This document shows, one piece after another, positions 24,735 through 33,283 of a stretch of 64,000 nt of DNA. Positions within the stretch are counted from its first letter, which is position 1, and every line of letters starts with the position of its first letter. Origin of the DNA: Peterkaempfera sp044755465 (lineage in GTDB: Bacteria; Actinomycetota; Actinomycetes; Streptomycetales; Streptomycetaceae); assembly GCF_044755465.1 (NCBI RefSeq), contig NZ_JBIVRB010000001.1, forward strand, positions 1,612,001 to 1,676,000, written 5' to 3'. A program made the translations under genes and the position numbers. The notes under the pieces are model-generated. The model saw only the letters and a program-made list of their open reading frames with translations, was not told the DNA's origin and did not search any database.

Positions 24735-24763
24735 TTGCAAGACTGCATATACATGCCTAACGT
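24735..24763 (+). promoter_or_regulatory. hupS promoter
   Basis: TTGCAA (24735-24740), 17-nt spacer, TAACGT (24758-24763), in an unusually AT-rich stretch for this window. Start of transcription expected near 24770, giving a leader of about 45 nt. Confidence 0.55.
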
Positions 24764-24814
24764 GCGAAATACGCCGGTGGATTCACCGGCGTGCCGGTTT
24801 CCGAAGGGGAAGAC

Positions 24815-25513
24815 GTGAACAAGGCACAGCTTGTCGAAGCGGTGGCCGAGCAGCTCGGTGGTCGTAGGGCCGCCGCCGAGGCAGTGGATGCTGTGCTCGA
24901 CACCGTCGTCCGCGCTGTCGTGGCCGGTGACCGGGTCTCGGTCACCGGCTTCGGTACGTTCGAGAAGGTGGACCGCTCCGCGCGGTTCGCCCGCAATCCG
25001 CAGACCGGCGAGAAGGTCCGGGTCAAGAAGACCTCGGTACCGCGCTTCCGGCCGGGCCAGGGCTTCAAGGACCTGGTCAGCGGCAGCAAGAAGCTGCCCA
25101 AGGAGGGCCCGTCGGTCAAGAAGGCCCCCAAGGGCTCGCTCACCCCCGGCAAGGGCGGGACGACCGCGGCCGTGAAGCGCGCCGCCGCCAAGCGCACCGC
25201 CACCGCGGCGGAGGCCGCCGTCACCGCGCGGCCCGCCAAGAAGACCGGTGCCAAGAAGGCCGCACCGGCGGCCGCCAAGAAGGCCGCCGCGAAGAAGGCC
25301 GCGCCGGCCGCGAAGAAGGCCGCCGCCAAGACCGCCGCGCCCGCCAAGACGGCCGCCTCGGCGGCGAAGAAGACCACGGCGAAGAAGGCCGCGTCGACCG
25401 CCAAGAAGAGCCCTGCCAAGAAGAGTTCGGCCGGCGCCAAGAAGACCGCGTCGGCCCGGAAGGCCGCCGCACGCCGGGCGGTCACCCGCAAGATCGCCGC
25501 CCCGGCCGGCTGA
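24815..25513 (+). CDS. hupS: HU-family nucleoid protein with lysine-rich histone-like tail
   Basis: 232 residues from GTG 24815 (MNKAQLVEAVAEQLGG); AAGGGGA precedes. Residues 1-93 are a complete HU domain, including GFGTFEKVDRSARFARNPQTGE of the DNA-binding arm. The rest is an Ala/Lys/Pro tail with repeated KKAAPA, KKAAAKK and SPAKK units resembling histone H1. HupS of Streptomyces is a sporulation-associated nucleoid protein of this build; the second HU of these bacteria lacks the tail. An in-frame GTG at 24791 is less likely. Confidence 0.9.
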   Translation: MNKAQLVEAVAEQLGGRRAAAEAVDAVLDTVVRAVVAGDRVSVTGFGTFEKVDRSARFARNPQTGEKVRVKKTSVPRFRPGQGFKDLVSGSKKLPKEGPSVKKAPKGSLTPGKGGTTAAVKRAAAKRTATAAEAAVTARPAKKTGAKKAAPAAAKKAAAKKAAPAAKKAAAKTAAPAKTAASAAKKTTAKKAASTAKKSPAKKSSAGAKKTASARKAAARRAVTRKIAAPAG

Positions 25514-25564
25514 CGGCCGCGCCGATCCCCGCCGCGCCGATCCCCGCCGCTCCGGCGCCCCGAT

Positions 25565-25612
25565 CCCGCGACAGCACGACCCCGCGACAGCACGATTCCG
25601 CGACAGTGCGAC
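25565..25612. repeat. Three 16-bp tandem repeats after hupS
   Basis: CCCGCGACAGCACGAC at 25565, 25581 and 25597, the third with three changes. Non-coding, between convergent genes. No function evident. Confidence 0.75.
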
Positions 25613-25725
25613 CCCTCGACGGCACGAGCCGCAGGCCGCCCCCGGCGTCACCGGAGGCCGGGCCCTGCGGCTTCGTCGTCTCCCCGTACCCGGCGCCGTG
25701 CCCGTACCCGCGCCGTACGCCCGGC

Positions 25726-25944
25726 TCAGGCGCCGGGATCGGGGAAGGTCTGCAGGGTGAGGAAGACCACCCGCCGTGCCGCGCCCTCGCCCTCGGTACG
25801 GATGCGCACCCGCTGACCGGGCCGCAGCAGCCGCAGGCCCCCCGCGTCGAAGGCCGCCGCGTCGAACGGCAGCGGCGTCCCGTCGTCGAGCAGCACCGAG
25901 CCGGAGCGCGTGTCGGGCGAGAAGGTGAAAGCCGTGGCCTGCAT
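25726..25944 (-). CDS. Small conserved beta-rich protein, function unknown
   Basis: 72 residues: MQATAFTFSPDTRSGSVLLDD, a central FDAGGLRLLRPGQRVRI strand pair and a C-terminal TLQTF. The layout (GSVLLDDGTPLPFDAAAF) resembles an OB-fold/cold-shock-like barrel with the RNP motifs missing. Starts 4 bp after the cofC stop and is therefore probably co-transcribed with it. A relation to coenzyme F420 is only guilt by association. Confidence 0.7.
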   Translation of the reverse strand: MQATAFTFSPDTRSGSVLLDDGTPLPFDAAAFDAGGLRLLRPGQRVRIRTEGEGAARRVVFLTLQTFPDPGA

Positions 25945-25948
25945 GCGC

Positions 25949-26674
25949 TCAGGGTAGTGGGCGCCCCACCGGCCGCCCGCCGCGCCCCGACGGCCGCAGT
26001 GCCCCGGCGACCGCGGCGGTGCGCGGCCCCACCCCCAGCGCCAGCGCCTGCGCCAGGTCCTCCCCGGTGTCCACGTCCCGCCGCACCGAGGGCACGTCCG
26101 GCAGCGTGATCTCCCGGGCCCCGGACGCCAGATGGCGCCGCCGGGAGCCGCCGCCGAAGGCGGGTGCCGGAGCGACGCCCGGCGCCGCCGCCAGCAGCGT
26201 GGTCCCGGTCCCCGGCGCGTCGGCCAGGAACGCCCGCCCGCCGACCGGCACCCGCGCCAGCACCCGGGCCAGCTCCGCCGCCCGCAGCGCCGGCAGGTCC
26301 GCCGACAGCGCCGCCACCGGCGCCGCCGGAGCCAGCACCCGGGCCCGCGCCATGCCGTGCCGCAGCGCCGGATTGAGGCCCAGCGCCGGTTCGTCCGGCA
26401 CCACCAGCGCCCCGGCGGCCCGCAGCGCCGCCCCGGCCTGCGGGTCGTCGGTGACCACCAGCAGCCGGGCGACCGCCGGGCAGCGCAGCGCCGCCGCCGC
26501 CGTGTCCAGCGCGAAGGCCAGCGCCAGCTCGCCGCGCAGCCCGCCGGCGTACGGGCCCAGCCGGCTCTTGGCGATCGCCAGCGGCTTCAGCGGCAGCACC
26601 AGGGACCAGTCGGCGGGGGGAACGCAGCCGGCTTCGGCACAGGGGCGTACGGTGTCCTGGTTCATCGGCGCCAT
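25949..26674 (-). CDS. cofC: 2-phospho-L-lactate (or phosphoenolpyruvate) guanylyltransferase
   Basis: Activates phospholactate or phosphoenolpyruvate with GTP for coenzyme F420 synthesis. About 241 residues. Nucleotidyltransferase features: VLPLKPLAIAKSRLGPY near the N-terminus, LLVVTDDPQAGAAL, the metal region ALSADLPAL and the late FGGGSRRRH segment. Start is ATG 26674 or ATG 26665 (MNQDTV); neither has a strong ribosome binding site. The frame stays open further upstream but without coding character. Divergent from plsC. Confidence 0.88.
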   Translation of the reverse strand: MAPMNQDTVRPCAEAGCVPPADWSLVLPLKPLAIAKSRLGPYAGGLRGELALAFALDTAAAALRCPAVARLLVVTDDPQAGAALRAAGALVVPDEPALGLNPALRHGMARARVLAPAAPVAALSADLPALRAAELARVLARVPVGGRAFLADAPGTGTTLLAAAPGVAPAPAFGGGSRRRHLASGAREITLPDVPSVRRDVDTGEDLAQALALGVGPRTAAVAGALRPSGRGGRPVGRPLP

Positions 26675-26908
26675 TCTCGTACCGCCGGACGCCCGCGCGC
26701 TCCGGTCACCGGGCCGTCGGACGTGCCTTTCGTCACGTGCGCCCGGTCGGCGCGAGGGTTCCTCGACAGCCGGCCGAGCGGCGGGACAGACTGGTCCGGC
26801 CGCCGCCACCGGGCCGATGACGGTCTCCGCGGACCACCGCCGGGGAGGCCGGGGAACGGCAAAGATCCGCGGCCCGCAGGGTGCCGCGCAGTCAGAGGAG
26901 GACCTGGG

Positions 26909-27757
26909 GTGGCCCGCCGCTCTAACGCCGGATACGGCTTCTGGTACCGCTTGGCGGCCGTGCTCGTGAAGCCGCTGCTGCTCCTCCTGGTGAAGCGGGA
27001 GTGGCGCGGCTGGCAGCACATGCCCGTGGAGGGCGGCTTCATCACCGCCGTCAACCACATCTCGTACTTCGACCCGCTCACCTATGGGCACTACCAGTAC
27101 AACAGCGGCCGCCCGCCGCGCCTCCTGGCCAAGTCCGGGCTGTTCGCGATCCCCTTCGTGGGCATGATGCTGCGCAACATGGGCCAGATCCCGGTCTACC
27201 GGGAGTCCACCGACGCGGCGCACGCCTTCCGGGCGGCGGTGGCGGCGGTGAACAGCGGCGAGTGCGTCGCCGTCTACCCCGAGGGCACCCTCACCCGGGA
27301 CCCGGACCTGTGGCCGATGACCGCCAAGACCGGTGCCGCCCGGGTCGCGCTGATGACCGGTGCGCCGGTGATCCCGGTGGCGCAGTGGGGCGCCCATGAG
27401 ATCGTCCCGCCGTACGCCAAGCCGGGGCAGCGCCGGTTCCGGTTCTTCCCCCGGCAGCGGGTGACGGTGGTGGCCGGACCGCCGGTGGACCTGGAGCGGT
27501 ACCGGGGCAAGGACCTCACCGCCGAGGTGCTGCGCGAGGCCACCGAGGACATCATGGCCGCCATCACCGCCCTGCTGGCGGAGATCCGGGGCGAGCAGCC
27601 GCCGGCCGTCCGCTTCGACCTGCGGCGCAGCGCCAAGGAGCGGCGCGCCCAGCGGGCCGCCGAGGCCGCCGAGACGGTGCCCGCCCAGGCCGGCGAGCCG
27701 GCGGAGCCCGCCGAGCCCGCCGCCCGGCCCGGCACGCCCGAGGAGACCGCCAAGTGA
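26909..27757 (+). CDS. plsC: 1-acyl-sn-glycerol-3-phosphate acyltransferase
   Basis: Adds the second acyl chain in phosphatidic acid synthesis at the membrane. 282 residues, start GTG 26909 with AGAGGAGG at 26895-26902. One hydrophobic helix (LAAVLVKPLLLLLV) near the N-terminus, then acyltransferase motifs NHISYFD (motif I), PVYRES (II), YPEGTLTR (III) and APVIPVAQWG (IV). The tail is Ala/Glu/Pro-rich and disordered. The stop overlaps the gpsA start (GTGA), so the two phospholipid genes are coupled. Confidence 0.92.
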   Translation: MARRSNAGYGFWYRLAAVLVKPLLLLLVKREWRGWQHMPVEGGFITAVNHISYFDPLTYGHYQYNSGRPPRLLAKSGLFAIPFVGMMLRNMGQIPVYRESTDAAHAFRAAVAAVNSGECVAVYPEGTLTRDPDLWPMTAKTGAARVALMTGAPVIPVAQWGAHEIVPPYAKPGQRRFRFFPRQRVTVVAGPPVDLERYRGKDLTAEVLREATEDIMAAITALLAEIRGEQPPAVRFDLRRSAKERRAQRAAEAAETVPAQAGEPAEPAEPAARPGTPEETAK

Positions 27758-28755
27758 CCCGCTGCGCCGTCTACGGCAACGGCTCCTGGGGGACGGCCTT
27801 CGCCATGGTGCTGGCCGACGCGGGCTGCGAGGTGGTCCTCTGGGGCCGCCGGGCGGAGCTGGCCGACGCCGTCAACCGCACCCATGTCAACCCGGCGTAC
27901 CTGCCCGGGGTGCGGCTGCCGGAAACGATCACCGCCACCAGCGACCCGGCGGCGGCCGCCGCCGGCGCCGAGTTCGCGGTGCTGGCGGTGCCCTCGCAGA
28001 CGCTGCGCGGCAATCTGGCCGCCTGGGCGCCGCTGCTGGAGCCGGACGCGGTGCTGGTCAGCCTGATGAAGGGTGTGGAGCTCGGTACCGCCAAGCGGAT
28101 GAGCGAGGTGATCGCGGAGGTCGCCGACGCGGGCCCGGAGCGGGTCGCGGTGGTGAGCGGCCCCAACCTGGCTGGTGAGATCGCCAACCGGCAGCCCGCC
28201 GCCTCGGTGGTGGCCTGCGCCGACGAGGACGTCGCCAAGCGGCTCCAGGCGGCCTGCCACACCGGGTACTTCCGCCCGTACACCAACACCGACGTGGTCG
28301 GCTGCGAGCTGGGCGGCGCGGTGAAGAACGTGATCGCGCTGGCCGTCGGCATGGCGGACGGCATGGGCCTGGGCGACAACACCAAGGCGTCGCTGATCAC
28401 CCGGGGCCTGGCCGAGACCTCCCGGCTCGGCCGCGCGTTCGGCGCCGACCCGTACACCTTCGCCGGGCTGGCGGGTATGGGCGACCTGGTCGCCACCTGC
28501 TCCTCGCCGCTCTCCCGCAACCACACCTTCGGCATCAACCTGGGCCGTGGCATGACGCTGGCGGAGGCCGTCGCCGCCACCAGCCAGACCGCCGAAGGGG
28601 TGAAGTCCTGCGAGTCGGTGCTGGACCTGGCGCGCCGCAGCGGGGTGGAGATGCCGATCACCGAGGCGGTGGTCGACGTGGTGCACAACGGCAAGCCCAC
28701 CGGGCGGGTGGTCAAGGAGCTGATGTCCCGCTCCGCGAAGGCCGAGCGCCGGTAG
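27754..28755 (+). CDS. gpsA: Glycerol-3-phosphate dehydrogenase [NAD(P)+]
   Basis: Reduces dihydroxyacetone phosphate to sn-glycerol 3-phosphate, backbone of phospholipids. 333 residues. NAD site GNGSWGTAFAMVLADAG at the N-terminus, the active-site lysine region GGAVKNVIALAVGMADGMG, and LAGMGDLVATCSS. Starts inside the end of plsC by 4 bp. Confidence 0.95.
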   Translation: MTRCAVYGNGSWGTAFAMVLADAGCEVVLWGRRAELADAVNRTHVNPAYLPGVRLPETITATSDPAAAAAGAEFAVLAVPSQTLRGNLAAWAPLLEPDAVLVSLMKGVELGTAKRMSEVIAEVADAGPERVAVVSGPNLAGEIANRQPAASVVACADEDVAKRLQAACHTGYFRPYTNTDVVGCELGGAVKNVIALAVGMADGMGLGDNTKASLITRGLAETSRLGRAFGADPYTFAGLAGMGDLVATCSSPLSRNHTFGINLGRGMTLAEAVAATSQTAEGVKSCESVLDLARRSGVEMPITEAVVDVVHNGKPTGRVVKELMSRSAKAERR

Positions 28756-28854
28756 CGGCCCCATCAGCGCGGTGCGGGGACACCCGGACGGGCGGCGGCC
28801 GGACGGCCGCTCGCCGGGCCGTGCCCGCACCGCGCCGGTAGTGTCGGCCGCGTT

Positions 28855-30012
28855 ATGAGCAGCGAAACGACCTCCGCGAACCAGGACGGGCCCGCCCCCG
28901 GGCGCAAGCTCCGTGTCGCCCTCGTCTTCGGCGGGCGAAGCTCCGAGCACGCCATCTCGGTCTCCACCGCCGGCAGTGTGCTGCGCGCCATCGACCGGAC
29001 GGTCTACGAGGTGCTGCCGATCGGCATCACCCAGGACGGCCGCTGGTCGCTGACCTGCGACGAGTCCGCGCGGATGGCCATCACCGACGGCCGGCTGCCC
29101 AGCGTCGAGCAGGTCGCGGAGTCGGCCGAAGGCCAGGTGGTGCTGCCGGTCAGCCCGGTCTCCCGCGAGGTGGTCTGGAACGAGCCCGGGGCCGTGCCCA
29201 AGCTGCTGGGCGAGGTCGATGTGGTGCTGCCGCTGCTGCACGGCCCCTGGGGCGAGGACGGCACCCTCCAGGGCCTGCTGGAGCTCTCCGGGGTGCCGTA
29301 CGTCGGCTCCGGGGTGCTGGCCAGCGCGGTCGGCATGGACAAGGAGTACACCAAGCGGGTGCTCGCCTCGTTCGGCATCGAGGTCGGCCCATACGCGGTG
29401 GTTCGCCCCCGGGACTGGGAGACCGAGGACGGCCGGACCGCCGCTCGCAAGCGGATCGGGGAGCTGACCCCGCCGCTCTTCGTCAAGCCCTGCCGGGCCG
29501 GCTCCAGCATGGGCATCACCCTGGTCCGGGACCTCACCGAGCTGGACGCGGCGATCGAGGAGGCCCGCCGCCACGACCCCAAGGTGATCGTGGAGCAGGG
29601 CCTGGCCGGCCGCGAGATCGAGTGCGGCGTGCTGGAGTTCGAGGACGGGCCGCGCGCCAGCCTGCCGGCCGAGATCAAGGTCGGCGGCGACTTCGCCTTC
29701 TACGACTTCGAGGCCAAGTACATCGACGCCTCCGAGGTCGAGGTCCCCGCCCGGCTCCCCGCCGCCGAGACCGCCGCGCTGCGCGCGCTGGCGGTGCGCG
29801 CCTTCGAGGCGCTGGGCTGCGAGGGGCTGGCCCGGGTCGACTTCTTCCGGCTGGACGACGGCCGCTGGGTGGTCAACGAGATCAACACCATGCCCGGCTT
29901 CACCCCCATCTCGGCCTACCCCAAGATGTGGGAGGCCACCGGGGTGCCCTACCGGGAGCTGGTCGACCGGCTGCTGAAGGCGGCGCTGCGGCGCTCCACC
30001 GGGCTGCGCTGA
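28855..30012 (+). CDS. ddlA: D-alanine--D-alanine ligase
   Basis: Makes the D-Ala-D-Ala dipeptide for peptidoglycan. 385 residues, ATP-grasp fold: VALVFGGRSSEHAISVSTAG (about residues 21-40), HGPWGEDGTLQGLLEL, KPCRAGSSMGITLV and NEINTMPGFTPIS. A 20-residue variable N-terminus precedes the fold. It is 99 bp from gpsA. Tyr/Phe-type specificity for lactate (VanA) is not suggested. Confidence 0.95.
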   Translation: MSSETTSANQDGPAPGRKLRVALVFGGRSSEHAISVSTAGSVLRAIDRTVYEVLPIGITQDGRWSLTCDESARMAITDGRLPSVEQVAESAEGQVVLPVSPVSREVVWNEPGAVPKLLGEVDVVLPLLHGPWGEDGTLQGLLELSGVPYVGSGVLASAVGMDKEYTKRVLASFGIEVGPYAVVRPRDWETEDGRTAARKRIGELTPPLFVKPCRAGSSMGITLVRDLTELDAAIEEARRHDPKVIVEQGLAGREIECGVLEFEDGPRASLPAEIKVGGDFAFYDFEAKYIDASEVEVPARLPAAETAALRALAVRAFEALGCEGLARVDFFRLDDGRWVVNEINTMPGFTPISAYPKMWEATGVPYRELVDRLLKAALRRSTGLR

Positions 30013-30021
30013 CGCGTGATC

Positions 30022-30093
30022 CGGTGAGGCGGCCCCTCACTCGGTGAAGCGGGCCCTCACTCGGTGAGGCGGCCCCTCACTCGGTGAAGCGGG
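30022..30093. repeat. 20-bp tandem repeats copying the end of the DUF3515 gene
   Basis: CGGTGA[AG]GCGG[GC]CCCTCACT occurs at 30022, 30042 and 30062, and a fourth, partial unit at 30082 is the last codons of the DUF3515 gene. The stop codon region of that gene has thus been copied three times outward. Confidence 0.85.
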
Positions 30094-30586
30094 ACGGGAT
30101 GGTCTTCCGCACCGCGTCCGAGATCGGCGGCAGCGCGTCGGTCGGGCTCGGATACGCCCCGTCCGGGACGGTCACCTCCACATCGGCCCGCCGCTCCACC
30201 GTGGTGAAGCGGTAGCCGTCGCCGGTGCGCTCGATCAGCCAGTCCACGTCGTTCACGGTGACCGCGTCGGACTTCGGGTGCTCGATCAGCAGCCGAGGCA
30301 CCGGCACCCCGCACCTGAGCACGGTACGCGGATCGCTGTGCCAGGCCGCCGTGTACGGCGAGGCGGGCTGCGGGTCCTGCCGCGTGCGTCCCTGCACGCT
30401 GCGCGGCAGTGCCCGGTCCAGCGCGGCGCAGTACGGCGCGGCGGCGGCGTCCGGGGTGGGCGGCTCCACCCTCGGGTCCGACCGCCACCACAGGAAGCCG
30501 CAGGCCAGCAGGGCCACCAGCACGGCGGAGAGCAGCAGCAGGCGGCGCTGCGCGGTACCGGAGGTGAATCGGGCGGGGACGGTCAC
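30077..30586 (-). CDS. DUF3515 membrane-anchored protein
   Basis: 169 residues, GTG start 30586 (MTVPARFTSG). One N-terminal transmembrane helix (LLLLSAVLVALLACGFLWW), then an outside domain with two cysteines (YCAALDRALP, LRCGVPVP) and the conserved VNDVDWLIERTGDGYRFTTVER strand region of DUF3515. Function unknown; it neighbours ddlA in many actinobacteria. The 3' end is repeated downstream. Confidence 0.82.
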   Translation of the reverse strand: MTVPARFTSGTAQRRLLLLSAVLVALLACGFLWWRSDPRVEPPTPDAAAAPYCAALDRALPRSVQGRTRQDPQPASPYTAAWHSDPRTVLRCGVPVPRLLIEHPKSDAVTVNDVDWLIERTGDGYRFTTVERRADVEVTVPDGAYPSPTDALPPISDAVRKTIPSRFTE

Positions 30587-30606
30587 CGTCCGATCATAGG
30601 AGGGGG

Positions 30607-30840
30607 CTACAGATGGACCACCGGGCAGGTCAGGGTCCGGGTGATCCCCTCGACCTGCTGGATGCGGGCCACCACCAGGCGGCCCAGCTCGTCCACGGTC
30701 TCGGCCTCGGCCCGTACGATCACGTCGTACGGCCCGGTGACGTCCTCGGCCCGGGTCACCCCGGGGACCTCCGAGATGGCCCCGGCCACGGCGGTGGCCT
30801 TGCCGACCTCGGTCTGGATCAGGATGTATGCCTGCACCAC
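30607..30840 (-). CDS. Stand-alone Lrp/AsnC ligand-binding (RAM) domain protein
   Basis: 77 residues from GTG 30840, with a perfect AGGAGG (30853-30848 on the minus strand) 7 nt upstream. Alpha-beta domain: VQAYILIQTEVGKA, VTGPYDVIVRAEAETVDELG, and IQQVEGITRTLTCPVV. There is no DNA-binding domain, so it is one of the short Lrp-like proteins that bind amino acids and may pair with full-length Lrp regulators. Separated from DUF3515 by 20 bp and likely co-transcribed. Confidence 0.88.
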   Translation of the reverse strand: MVQAYILIQTEVGKATAVAGAISEVPGVTRAEDVTGPYDVIVRAEAETVDELGRLVVARIQQVEGITRTLTCPVVHL

Positions 30841-31010
30841 GGTTGGACCTCCTGGCAGCTGGGGGTGGAGATCGTCACGTCGTCCCGAAGCCACGCTACC
30901 GCGCGGCACGGCCCTGCGGGGAGACCCGCGTCGCCGGGCAGGGCTACGCTGCGCGCTGGGAGGGCCGTACGGGCTCCGCGGCGGCGGTGCCCCCGGGTGG
31001 CGGCCGCCCG

Positions 31011-31085
31011 GTGTACATGAGACCGGTGTACACGAGACCGGTGTACACGAGACGGCTGTGCACAAGACCGGCGTACACGAGATCC
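31011..31085 (+). repeat. Five 15-bp direct repeats with GTGTACAC core, upstream of thiL
   Basis: Units start at 31011, 31026, 31041, 31056, 31071; consensus GTGTACACGAGACCG. The second and third units carry the perfect palindrome GTGTACAC, the others variants of it. The array ends 22 bp before the thiL start and 8 bp before its ribosome binding site, so it lies in the promoter/leader. Confidence 0.85.
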
Positions 31086-31107
31086 GTGGTCCAGGGAAGG
31101 ACGGCAC

Positions 31108-32064
31108 ATGCAGGGCACCGTGGGCGAGCTCGGGGAGTTCGGACTCATCCGGGAACTGACCGCCCGGCTGCCGCCCAACCCGGCCGTCGACCTCGGCCCG
31201 GGTGACGACGCCGCCGTGGTGAAGGCCCCCGACGGCCGGGTGGTCGCCACCACGGACGTGCTGCTCGAAGGCCGCCACTTCCGCCGCGACTGGTCCACCG
31301 CCTATGACGTGGGCCGCAAGTCCGCCGCGCAGAACCTGGCCGACATCGCGGCCATGGGCGCGGTGCCCACCGCCCTGCTGCTCGGCCTGGTCGCCCCGGC
31401 CGACCTGCCCGCCACCTGGGCCACCGAGCTGATGGACGGGCTGCGGGACGAGTGCCAGGTGGCAGGGGCCGGTGTGGTCGGCGGGGACGTGGTGCGCGGT
31501 GACACCGTGATGCTGGCGATCACCGCGCTGGGCGACCTGCGCGGCCGGGCGCCGGTCACCCGGTCGGGCGCCCGGCCCGGCGACGTGGTCGCGGTCACCG
31601 GCTGGCTGGGCTGGTCGGCGGCCGGCTACACCGTGCTCTCCCGGGGCTTCCGCTCGCCGCGTGCCTTTGTGGAGGCCCACCGCCGCCCCGAGCCGCCGTA
31701 CCACGCCGGGCCGGCCGCCGCCGAGCTGGGCGCCACCGCGATGATCGACGTCAGCGACGGCCTGGTCGCCGACCTCGGCCATGTCGCGGCGGCGAGCCGG
31801 GTCGACATCGACCTGCGGGCCGCCGACTTCGACGTGCCCGCCCAGATGGCCGACATCGGGCAGGCGGTGGGGGTGGACCCGCTGGTCTGGGTGCTCTCCG
31901 GCGGCGAGGACCATGCCATCGTCGCCACCTTCCCGCCGGAGGTGGCGCTGCCCGCCCGCTGGCGGGTGGTGGGCGAGGTGGCGGCGCCCCGCCGCTCCGG
32001 CGCGGTCACCGTGGACGGCGCGCCCTGGGACCGGGCGGGCGGCTGGGACCACTTCGGCGGCTAG
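31108..32064 (+). CDS. thiL: Thiamine-monophosphate kinase
   Basis: Phosphorylates thiamine monophosphate to the active diphosphate. 318 residues, PurM/AIRS-type fold: GPGDDAAVV (ATP glycine-aspartate loop), TTDVLLEGRHFRRD, NLADIAAMGA, GGDVVRGD, and DVSDGLVADLGHVA. Start ATG 31108 with GGGAAGGA at 31094-31101. An array of 15-bp repeats sits immediately upstream. thiD follows after pfkA. Confidence 0.93.
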   Translation: MQGTVGELGEFGLIRELTARLPPNPAVDLGPGDDAAVVKAPDGRVVATTDVLLEGRHFRRDWSTAYDVGRKSAAQNLADIAAMGAVPTALLLGLVAPADLPATWATELMDGLRDECQVAGAGVVGGDVVRGDTVMLAITALGDLRGRAPVTRSGARPGDVVAVTGWLGWSAAGYTVLSRGFRSPRAFVEAHRRPEPPYHAGPAAAELGATAMIDVSDGLVADLGHVAAASRVDIDLRAADFDVPAQMADIGQAVGVDPLVWVLSGGEDHAIVATFPPEVALPARWRVVGEVAAPRRSGAVTVDGAPWDRAGGWDHFGG

Positions 32065-32234
32065 CGGCCCTGGCCCGCGACCGCGTGCGGCGGTCGGCCG
32101 CGCTCCGGCGTGCGCGCGGCTCGCCCGGCGCACCGGCGCGTCCGGGTGGGCCGGGCGGCTGCTTCGGGTATGTCTGGGGAGGTATGTCCGAACCCGGGGG
32201 AGCCGAGACGGCGGGCAGGAGCTCTGGCAACGTT

Positions 32235-33260
32235 ATGCGCATCGGTGTGCTGACCAGTGGCGGCGACTGCCCCGGCCTCAATGCGGTGATCCGCTCCGTG
32301 GTGCACCGCGCCGTGGACGTGCACGGCGACGAGGTCGTCGGCATCGAGGACGGCTACCTGGGGCTGATCGAGCAGCGGTCCAGGCCGCTGGACCACGACG
32401 ACGTCCAGGGCCTGCTCACCCGGGGCGGCACCATCCTGGGCTCCTCCCGGGTCGAGCCCGCCCGCATCCGGCGGGCGGTCGCCGAGGCGCCCGCGCTGGC
32501 CGCCGCGCTGGGCATCGACGCGCTGATCGCGATCGGCGGCGACGGGACCTTCGCCGCGGCGCAGCTGTTCTGCGAGGCCGGGCTGCCGGTGGTCGGCGTA
32601 CCCAAGACCATCGACAACGACGTCAACGCCACCGACACCTCCTTCGGCTTCGACACCGCCGTGTCGGTCGCCACCGAGGCCATCGACCGGCTGAAGACCA
32701 CCGCCGAGTCGCACCAGCGGGTGATGGTGGTCGAGGTGATGGGCCGGGAGGCGGGCTGGATCGCGCTGGAGGCCGGGACGGCGGGCGGTGCGCACGGCAT
32801 CCTGCTGCCGGAGAAGCCGTTCGACATCGAGTCGGTCTGCGTGATGATCGAGGAGCGGTTCGCCCGGGGCAAGAAGTTCGCCATCGTCGTGGCGGCCGAG
32901 GGCGCCCGGCCGGCCCCCGGCACGCTGCGGCTGGACCCCGGCGTCGTCGACCGCTACGGCCACCGCCGCTACGGCGGCATCGGCACCCGGCTGGCCCAGG
33001 AGCTGGAGCACTGGCTCGGCAAGGAGTCCCGGCCGGTGATCCTCGGCCACATCCAGCGCGGCGGCCCGCCCACCGCCCGTGACCGGGTGCTCGCCACCCG
33101 GTTCGGCTGGCACGCGGTGGAGGCCGTCCACAAGGGCGCCTCCGGCTACTTCACCGCGCTGCGCGGCACGCTGGTGGAGCTGATGCCGATCGCGGACGCC
33201 ATCGCCGAGCCCAAGACCGTCCCCCGGCAGCGGCTGCTGGAGGCCGAAGCGGTGCTCTGA
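32235..33260 (+). CDS. pfkA: 6-phosphofructokinase (group III type)
   Basis: Phosphorylates fructose 6-phosphate. 341 residues, starting MRIGVLTSGGDCPGLNAVIR. Phosphoryl-donor residues are Gly104 (GGDGT), as in ATP enzymes, and Lys124 (PKTIDND), as in pyrophosphate enzymes. This mixed pattern is that of the Streptomyces ATP-dependent enzymes. MGREAGWIAL and GHIQRGGPPTARDR contact the sugar phosphate. ATG 32235 fits the family start; an ATG at 32184 would add 17 residues. Placement between thiL and thiD is unusual. Confidence 0.93.
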   Translation: MRIGVLTSGGDCPGLNAVIRSVVHRAVDVHGDEVVGIEDGYLGLIEQRSRPLDHDDVQGLLTRGGTILGSSRVEPARIRRAVAEAPALAAALGIDALIAIGGDGTFAAAQLFCEAGLPVVGVPKTIDNDVNATDTSFGFDTAVSVATEAIDRLKTTAESHQRVMVVEVMGREAGWIALEAGTAGGAHGILLPEKPFDIESVCVMIEERFARGKKFAIVVAAEGARPAPGTLRLDPGVVDRYGHRRYGGIGTRLAQELEHWLGKESRPVILGHIQRGGPPTARDRVLATRFGWHAVEAVHKGASGYFTALRGTLVELMPIADAIAEPKTVPRQRLLEAEAVL

Positions 33261-33283
33261 GACGGCGGCGGTAGGTTGGGACC

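Noticed and set aside
31011..31085. Possible CRISPR-like or iteron origin array
   Set aside because: Units are directly contiguous with no spacers, so not CRISPR; there is no replication gene nearby, so not a plasmid origin.
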